From UBA5499 sp002426275 (GTDB lineage: Bacteria; Bacillota; DTU084): 18,285 nt of DNA. Location of the stretch: the NCBI GenBank assembly GCA_937888735.1, contig CALASN010000052.1:1-18285 (forward strand). The letters run 5' to 3'. The first letter of the stretch is position 1. Each line of letters opens with the position of its first letter. The notes beneath the pieces were generated by a model. That model made no database searches and had not been told where the DNA came from. It was given only the letters and a program-made list of their open reading frames with translations. The position numbers and the translations under genes are program-made. Positions 14,058-18,285 of this stretch are shown here, one piece after another.

Positions 14058-16478
14058 CTATCGTAAAGTTATGCCAAGTTGGGTCAGCCTCCCTAAGATC
14101 TTCTCCGCTAAGCTTTCGATTTCCTGTTCCTGGATCGTCCGCTGCCGGGAAGCAAGCTGCAAGCGAAAAGCCAAAGAACGCATGCCCTCGGGAACCTGGG
14201 CGCCGGAATAGAGATCGAATAATTCTATTTTCACCAGCAGCTCTCCGGCTTCGCTGGTAATGATCTCTTGAACCTTGCCGGCTGGGATCTCATCGGGAAC
14301 TAACAACGCCAAATCTCTGAAGCTGGACGGGAAACGCGGCAGCGGATTAAAACGCTTACTGTTTTGGCTGCGGAGCGGCCAAAGGCTCTCCAGGTCTAAT
14401 TCGGCCGCCTGCGCGCCCCGGGGCAAATCCCACGCTTCCGCAGTTTGGGGCGCCAATTCGCCAAAGATGCCAACCGCTTTGTCTGCCAGCAAAATAGCGG
14501 CGCTGCGGCCTGGGTGCAGAGCTGCGGCCAGGTGCAAAAGCTTTGCCTTGCCGTCCGCATCTTTAGGCCTTGCCAGTTGCCAGCCTGAGATTTTCAGCGA
14601 GGAAAGGCATTCCTCCACAACGCCTTTCATGGTGAAGAAATCAACCGGATTTTCCTGCCGGCGCCACCAACTGAAAGGTAATTTTCCAATCAGAACTATT
14701 CCCAAAGCCCTTTTTTCCTGAGGCGCATCTTGTTGAAAAATCTTCCCAACTTCGAAGAGAGCCAAATCCTCCTGCTGGTGAGCAAGATTGTGGGAGGCGG
14801 CTTGCAGCAGGGAAGGCAGGAGCGTCGTCCGCATCAGGCTCTGTTCGTCGCTCAAAGGATTTGCGATCTTGAGCGCGCGGCCCAGCGGAGTAGCGCTCAA
14901 GTTAGTTTTCTCCAGCAGGCCGGGGCTCAGGAAAGTATAGCTGATGGCTTCGTTAATGCCCATGGACAGCAGGCTCGCGCGGGCTTGCTCTTCCCAAACC
15001 TGCTGGCTGTGATCCGCCCCCTGGGTACTGGAACTGGGAAGTGTGGCCGGTATTTTCTCAAACCCCCACAGCCTGACGATCTCTTCCAGCAAATCGCATT
15101 TGCGTTCCAGATCCCCGCGACGGGGCGGAATCGTCACAGACCATTGGCCTTCCCTATAGACGGCAGGTAAATCCAGATTGCGAAAGATCTTCGAGACAGC
15201 GGAAGAAGGAATCTCTGTTCCTGCCGTCCCGGTGATGTATTGTTGTGAAATGGTGACCGTCGTGTTGTGGTTTGCTACCGCGGGACTGATTAAATCGATT
15301 CTACCCTTTGCCGTTGTTGCTCCGCAAAGCTGCTCCAGCAGCTCTGCGGCTCGCTCTATGGCAACTGCCGGCAAAGACGGATCCACCCCCCGCTCGAAGC
15401 GCAGCGAGGACTCTGAGGAAAGCCCCAGCGCCCTGGAAGTTCTGCGCACGCTTCCCCGGGCAAAGCTTGCCGCTTCCAGCAGAATGCTGGTGGTACCCTC
15501 GTCAATCTCTACCCTGTCTCCGCCCATGATTCCCGCTATACAGGCGGCTTCGTTCCGGTCTGAAATCACCAGCATTTTTTCTGTGAGCTCTCTGCTCTGC
15601 CCATCTAAGGTGACGATCGTCTCGCCAGGTCGCGCTCTTCTCACTATGAGCCCCGCGCCCTGCAGTTTGCCAAAGTCAAAGGCATGCAGCGGCTGGCCAT
15701 ATTCCAGCATCACGTAATTGGTGATATCAACCACATTATTGATGGGACGCATGCCCGCTGCCAGCACCCTCTGCGCCAGCCATTTGGGAGAGGGGGCAAT
15801 TTTCACGTCCGTAAACAGCCGCGCCAGATACCGGGGACAGAGATCGGGAGCCAAAACTTCAATTTTAGCCCTGGACTGGATTGGTGAACCTGTTTCCGCG
15901 GGTTTGGGCGCAGGCAGTTTAATTTCCGCGTCCAAAATAGCGGCGACTTCCCTGGCTATTCCCAGCAGGCTCAAACAATCTGGCCTGTTGGGAAGCACGC
16001 TCACATCCAAAACCCAGGTGTCAAGGCCTAAAAGCTCCGCCAAGTCTTCGCCGGGTTCTCCCTGCTTGAGGACCAGCAAGCCGTCGTGTCCCCCGGGTAG
16101 CCCCAGCTCATCCGGAGCGCAGAGCATGCCTTCAGAGACCACGCCCCGTAGCTGGGCTGTTTTGATCTCCATGCCGGAAGGGAGCTTAGCTCCAGGCAAA
16201 GCCAAAGGAACAAGCAGGCCCACAGCAGCATTGGGCGCGCCGCAGACAACGGAGAGCTTTCCCTTTGAGCCCGCATCCACAGTGCAGACCGATAACCTAG
16301 ATGCAGCTTGGTGCGGCTTGAGGGAGATGATCTTCCCTACCACAACATTTTGCAGGCCAGCTCCTAAATAGGAAACATCTTCAACCTCAAAACCAGCCAT
16401 GGTTAGTTTAGACGCGAGTTCCTGAGGAGAATCCTGTACGTCGACATATGTTTTCAGCCAATTAAACGGCACTAACAT
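14058..16478 (-). CDS. pheT: Phenylalanyl-tRNA synthetase beta subunit
   Basis: An 806-residue PheT, normal in length. Domains in order: the N-terminal region MLVPFNWLKTYVDV; an EMAPII-like tRNA-binding domain (about 40-150) with VVVGKI, LSVVCGAPN and GMLCAPDELGL; the B3/B4 editing region (about 205-380) after LPNRPDCLSLLGIAREVAAIL, which includes VDITNYVMLEYGQPLHAFD, AGIMGG and SSLRFERGVDP; B5; a synthetase core-like domain (KIANPLSDEQSLMRTTLLPSLL); and a C-terminal anticodon-binding FDX-ACB domain (PSSFRDLALLV to the end). With PheS it forms the alpha2-beta2 enzyme that charges tRNA-Phe. The ATG at 16478 overlaps the pheS stop by seven bases and has GGAGG seven bases upstream. Confidence 0.97.
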   Translation of the reverse strand: MLVPFNWLKTYVDVQDSPQELASKLTMAGFEVEDVSYLGAGLQNVVVGKIISLKPHQAASRLSVCTVDAGSKGKLSVVCGAPNAAVGLLVPLALPGAKLPSGMEIKTAQLRGVVSEGMLCAPDELGLPGGHDGLLVLKQGEPGEDLAELLGLDTWVLDVSVLPNRPDCLSLLGIAREVAAILDAEIKLPAPKPAETGSPIQSRAKIEVLAPDLCPRYLARLFTDVKIAPSPKWLAQRVLAAGMRPINNVVDITNYVMLEYGQPLHAFDFGKLQGAGLIVRRARPGETIVTLDGQSRELTEKMLVISDRNEAACIAGIMGGDRVEIDEGTTSILLEAASFARGSVRRTSRALGLSSESSLRFERGVDPSLPAVAIERAAELLEQLCGATTAKGRIDLISPAVANHNTTVTISQQYITGTAGTEIPSSAVSKIFRNLDLPAVYREGQWSVTIPPRRGDLERKCDLLEEIVRLWGFEKIPATLPSSSTQGADHSQQVWEEQARASLLSMGINEAISYTFLSPGLLEKTNLSATPLGRALKIANPLSDEQSLMRTTLLPSLLQAASHNLAHQQEDLALFEVGKIFQQDAPQEKRALGIVLIGKLPFSWWRRQENPVDFFTMKGVVEECLSSLKISGWQLARPKDADGKAKLLHLAAALHPGRSAAILLADKAVGIFGELAPQTAEAWDLPRGAQAAELDLESLWPLRSQNSKRFNPLPRFPSSFRDLALLVPDEIPAGKVQEIITSEAGELLVKIELFDLYSGAQVPEGMRSLAFRLQLASRQRTIQEQEIESLAEKILGRLTQLGITLR

Positions 16479-17503
16479 CTGCTTCCCTCCTGAAACTGAC
16501 GCAAAAAGCGCAGATCATTTTCAAAAAACAACCGTATATCGCTGATCCCGTACAAAAGCATGGCAATGCGTTCCACGCCCATGCCAAAGGCGAAGCCTCC
16601 CACGTCTGCCGGATAATTCACTTTTTCCAACACTTTGGGGTGGACCATGCCGGAACCTAAAATTTCCAGCCAACCTGTGCCTTTGCAAACGCGGCAGCCC
16701 TCGCCGCCACAGATGAGACACGAGATATCAACTTCAGCGCTGGGTTCGGTGAAAGGAAAAAAAGAAGGGCGGAAACGAACTCCGCGTTTTTTCCCAAAAA
16801 GCTGATGCAGAAAATGTTCCAACGTCCCTTTGAGATCGGCAAAAGTGACGCCGCGATCGACCAACAAGCCCTCCACCTGGTGGAACATGGGAGAATGGGT
16901 GATATCCGCATCGCAGCGATAGACAGCACCTGGAGCGATAATCCGCACCGGCGGCAGCTGCTTTTCCATTGTGCGCACCTGCACAGGCGAAGTTTGAGAT
17001 CGCAGCAGACGCCCCCCAGGCAAGAAGAAGGTGTCCTGCATATCCCGGGCAGGGTGATCCGCCGGCACATTCAGCGCTTCAAAGTTATAATAATCAGTTT
17101 CAATTTCCGGACCTTCCATCACTTGATACCCCATGGCGATAAAGATCTCCCTGATCCTATCCAGAACCTGCTGCAGCGGATGACGGCTGCCGGCAGAAAA
17201 AGGCCGGCCCGGCAGGGTGATATCCACTTTTTCCGCTTCCAATTCCCGAGCCAGGGCAAAATCTTTGAGCTCTTTCATGCGCAGGGAAAGGGCTTCATTG
17301 ATGCTGTCCCTCACCTGATTGGCCAATTCTCCCACCTCAGGACGCTCTTGGGGAGAAAGTTTGCTGATTCCGCGAAGAATGCCCGTGAGTTCCCCTTTTT
17401 TGCCGAGGATCTTCACCCGCAGCCCTTCAAGTTCTGGGACTGTCTTCGCCTCGGCCAAACTGGCCAAGGCCTGACGCCGTAAATTCTCGATCTGGTCTTT
17501 CAC
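16472..17503 (-). CDS. pheS: Phenylalanyl-tRNA synthetase alpha subunit
   Basis: A 343-residue PheS, the catalytic subunit of class II PheRS. The N-terminal coiled coil (residues 1-90) is followed by motif 1 around HPLQQVLDRIREIFIAMG, GPEIETDYYNFEALN, the TSPVQVR segment, motif 2 (VYRCDADITHSPMFHQVEGL), a CLICGGEGCRVCKGTGWLEI stretch common in the family, and motif 3 (GFAFGMGVERIAMLLYGISDIR). The start is GTG at 17503, preceded by a near-perfect AAGGAGGT (17517-17510) at six bases. Open frame further upstream is T-box leader, not protein. Expression is predicted to be controlled by uncharged tRNA-Phe through the T-box leader immediately upstream. Confidence 0.97.
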   Translation of the reverse strand: MKDQIENLRRQALASLAEAKTVPELEGLRVKILGKKGELTGILRGISKLSPQERPEVGELANQVRDSINEALSLRMKELKDFALARELEAEKVDITLPGRPFSAGSRHPLQQVLDRIREIFIAMGYQVMEGPEIETDYYNFEALNVPADHPARDMQDTFFLPGGRLLRSQTSPVQVRTMEKQLPPVRIIAPGAVYRCDADITHSPMFHQVEGLLVDRGVTFADLKGTLEHFLHQLFGKKRGVRFRPSFFPFTEPSAEVDISCLICGGEGCRVCKGTGWLEILGSGMVHPKVLEKVNYPADVGGFAFGMGVERIAMLLYGISDIRLFFENDLRFLRQFQEGSRC

Positions 17504-17523
17504 CGCTGGACCTCCTTTTAAAT

Positions 17524-17562
17524 AAAAAAACCGAGCTTCTCCCCGCAGGGACGAAAGCTCGG
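17524..17562 (-). terminator. T-box regulatory terminator of pheS
   Basis: An intrinsic terminator. CCGAGCTT (17562-17555) pairs with AAGCTCGG (17538-17531) around a loop holding CGTCCCT, then seven T residues (17530-17524). CGTCCCT (17553-17547) can instead pair with the GGGG of the T-box bulge region to form the antiterminator, so the two structures exclude each other. Confidence 0.93.
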
Positions 17563-17765
17563 ACTTCCGCGGTACCACCCCGTTTGGCTCGTATGGAGCC
17601 CACCTCGCGCTTCGATAACGGTGAAGATGCCGTCCCATCTTACTCAGCGAACTTTTAGGATGGGAAGCTCAGGAGCGAACTTCAAGCGGCTCTCCTTGGA
17701 GGGCTCTCAGTCTGCGGCCGCTCCTCCCTGTAAGGAAAGTTTACGCCTTACTCTTCTCCGTCAGC
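17524..17765 (-). promoter_or_regulatory. T-box riboswitch leader, Phe (UUC) specifier
   Basis: The minus-strand leader holds the T-box consensus GGGTGGTACCGCG (17580-17568) just before the terminator. Stem I can be built. GCT/AGC and GGAG/CTCC form the base (17765-17756 with 17675-17667). The AGTA of the loop-E motif is at 17752-17749. The opposing GAAG-TTC gives specifier TTC (17679-17677), a Phe codon. Above it are GGCG/CGCT and CTTTCCTT/AAGGAGAG helices. The specifier, the downstream pheST genes and the antiterminator-terminator pair agree. Uncharged tRNA-Phe should stabilise the antiterminator and switch on the operon. Confidence 0.93.
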
Positions 17766-17815
17766 GCCTTTAGCCTATGTTCGGGATGCTGTCTAGAGTG
17801 GAAAGCTGTCTGTAG

Positions 17816-17844
17816 ATAATATATGCGGTTATGGAGCCTGTGAC
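17816..17844 (-). promoter_or_regulatory. Possible proximal pheS promoter
   Basis: GTCACA (17844-17839), 17 bases, TATTAT (17821-17816) is a moderate promoter match on the minus strand. It would start a leader of ordinary T-box length. Its -35 lies in the 3' strand of the long-range helix of the upstream RNA element. The call is weaker than the distal promoter and may be chance. Confidence 0.3.
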
Positions 17845-17984
17845 CTCAAACACCTTCCAGAAAAAATCAGCGTTCAACACAGGAAACCACACCCTTTCTA
17901 CAGTTCTCCGAAACCCGTGTTCTTCGCCAGCTGGCGATCTCCAATGCTACTCTGCCTGCAAGCCCCGCAGGCTCACAGGAATCC
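17833..17984 (-). ncRNA. Unclassified structured RNA element upstream of the pheS T-box
   Basis: About 150 nt of leader between the distal promoter and the T-box folds by inspection into a closed multi-branch shape. The outer helix pairs GGA-TT-CCTGTGA (17984-17973) with TCACAGG-C-TCC (17843-17833). Inside it are hairpins GCCTGC/GCAGGC (17972-17954), TCGCC/GGCGA (17937-17924) and AACACGGG/CCTGTGTT (17921-17876). No protein frame or terminator belongs to it. I do not recognise the family. It could be an extended T-box domain, a second regulatory element or an independent small RNA. Confidence 0.45.
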
Positions 17985-17998
17985 TTAATCTTGAGTCA

Positions 17999-18027
17999 AT
18001 TATAACATAACGTCTTTCCGAATACAA
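17999..18027 (-). promoter_or_regulatory. Distal promoter of the pheS leader / operon
   Basis: A perfect TATAAT (18004-17999) with TG one base upstream (18007-18006) gives an extended -10. TTGTAT (18027-18022) is a partial -35 at a 17-base spacing. The predicted start is near 17992, which makes the untranslated leader about 490 nt to the pheS start. Confidence 0.72.
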
Positions 18028-18065
18028 GCAGCATTTTCAGGCAAAAAGCCGGCCGTAAATTGACT

Positions 18066-18243
18066 CTAATTTCGCGTTTTCGCCACTACCCAAACGTCTA
18101 CTTCGGAAACTTGAATTTGTACTGCTTGCCAATCCTACGGTGCAATCCAGTTGCGGATCGTGTCTTTATTCGCCCCAAGGTGTTCAGCTGGCTCCTCACG
18201 GCTTGACCACTTTTCGGGTTAGGTGTTTTTTGTCCCTCCTCCT
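18066..18243 (-). pseudogene. Decayed excisionase/MerR-type HTH DNA-binding gene
   Basis: Minus-strand fragments in two frames read like one HTH_17-type protein. The first fragment is KWSSREEPAEHLGANKDTIRNWI (about 18212-18144), then a TAG. The second is HRRIGKQYKFK in another frame (about 18141-18109). The third, VSEVDVWVVAKTRN, returns to the first frame and ends at a TAG (18068-18066). The expected order, LSREEIAEHLGV-KDTIRNWI, then HRIGKQYKFK, then VSEVDVWV, is kept. Part of the loop between helices is missing, and at least three indels separate the pieces, two in A-runs. An AGGAGGAGGGA site (18243-18233) remains upstream, but no start codon follows it. Such proteins often precede restriction-modification or mobile-element genes. 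Confidence 0.6.
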
Positions 18244-18285
18244 GGCCTTGCCCTAAAACCCATGCAATCCATCGCCGGCTGCGGA

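Noticed and set aside
17504..17638. N-terminal extension of PheS to a 388-residue protein
   Set aside because: The extra residues are translated T-box and terminator sequence. The GTG at 17503 has a near-perfect ribosome-binding site and fits the normal PheS length.
17833..17984. Assignment of the upstream leader element as 6S RNA, or as a second T-box
   Set aside because: The shape has three internal hairpins rather than the single rod with central bubble of 6S. There is an AGTA-like string but no T-box bulge or terminator of its own. It is left unclassified.
18098..18285. Continuous open frame on the minus strand running from the right edge to a TAG near 18098
   Set aside because: Only its last part (HRRIGKQYKFK) looks like a protein family. 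The rest is better explained as an out-of-frame reading of the HTH remnant.

Overview
The window looks like a chromosomal core region of a mid-GC Firmicute of the clostridial type, by eye a little over half G+C. Every recognisable gene but one lies on the minus strand. The evidence for the lineage is a pheS-pheT-zapA-cvpA-polX run under a T-box leader, a stand-alone mutS2, miaB directly before mutS, a long U32 peptidase-type protein of the kind with a DUF3656 region, clear Shine-Dalgarno sequences throughout, and frequent GTG or TTG starts. The species cannot be named from this sequence.

Layout, in transcription order from right to left on the minus strand. (1) 18285-18066 holds a decayed excisionase/MerR-type HTH gene. 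(2) 18027-17504 is a long leader for pheS: an extended -10 promoter, an unexplained ~150-nt structured RNA (about 17984-17833), then a standard T-box with a Phe UUC specifier, T-box bulge and terminator. (3) 17503-7290 is a tightly packed set: pheS, pheT, zapA, cvpA, polX, a YetF-like DUF421 membrane protein, a NIF3-family protein, a U32 protein and a 61-aa ArsR-C-terminal-like ORF. Most junctions overlap or nearly touch, so transcript read-through from the T-box is plausible over about 10 kb. A small hairpin near 7250 may end it. (4) 7289-6984 is AT-rich and gene-free. (5) mutS2 and a DUF523 gene follow their own extended -10 promoter. (6) 3066-4157 is the only plus-strand gene, a PRK06851-type P-loop ATPase. 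It runs convergently into DUF523 and divergently from an intracellular CE15-like esterase. (7) 1811-1 holds miaB, a small PRC-barrel-like gene and the first 49 codons of mutS, all overlapping and with their own promoter.

The functional themes are translation and RNA modification (pheST, miaB, U32), DNA repair or nucleic-acid handling and ribosome rescue (mutS, mutS2, polX), and cell division (zapA). Points worth a second look are a PolX whose three polymerase carboxylates appear lost while its PHP nuclease residues remain, the extra RNA element before the T-box, a duplicated ATPase whose second P-loop is degenerate, the PRC-barrel gene wedged between miaB and mutS, and the decayed HTH gene upstream of pheS. 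I saw no CRISPR array, tRNA, rRNA or intact mobile element.
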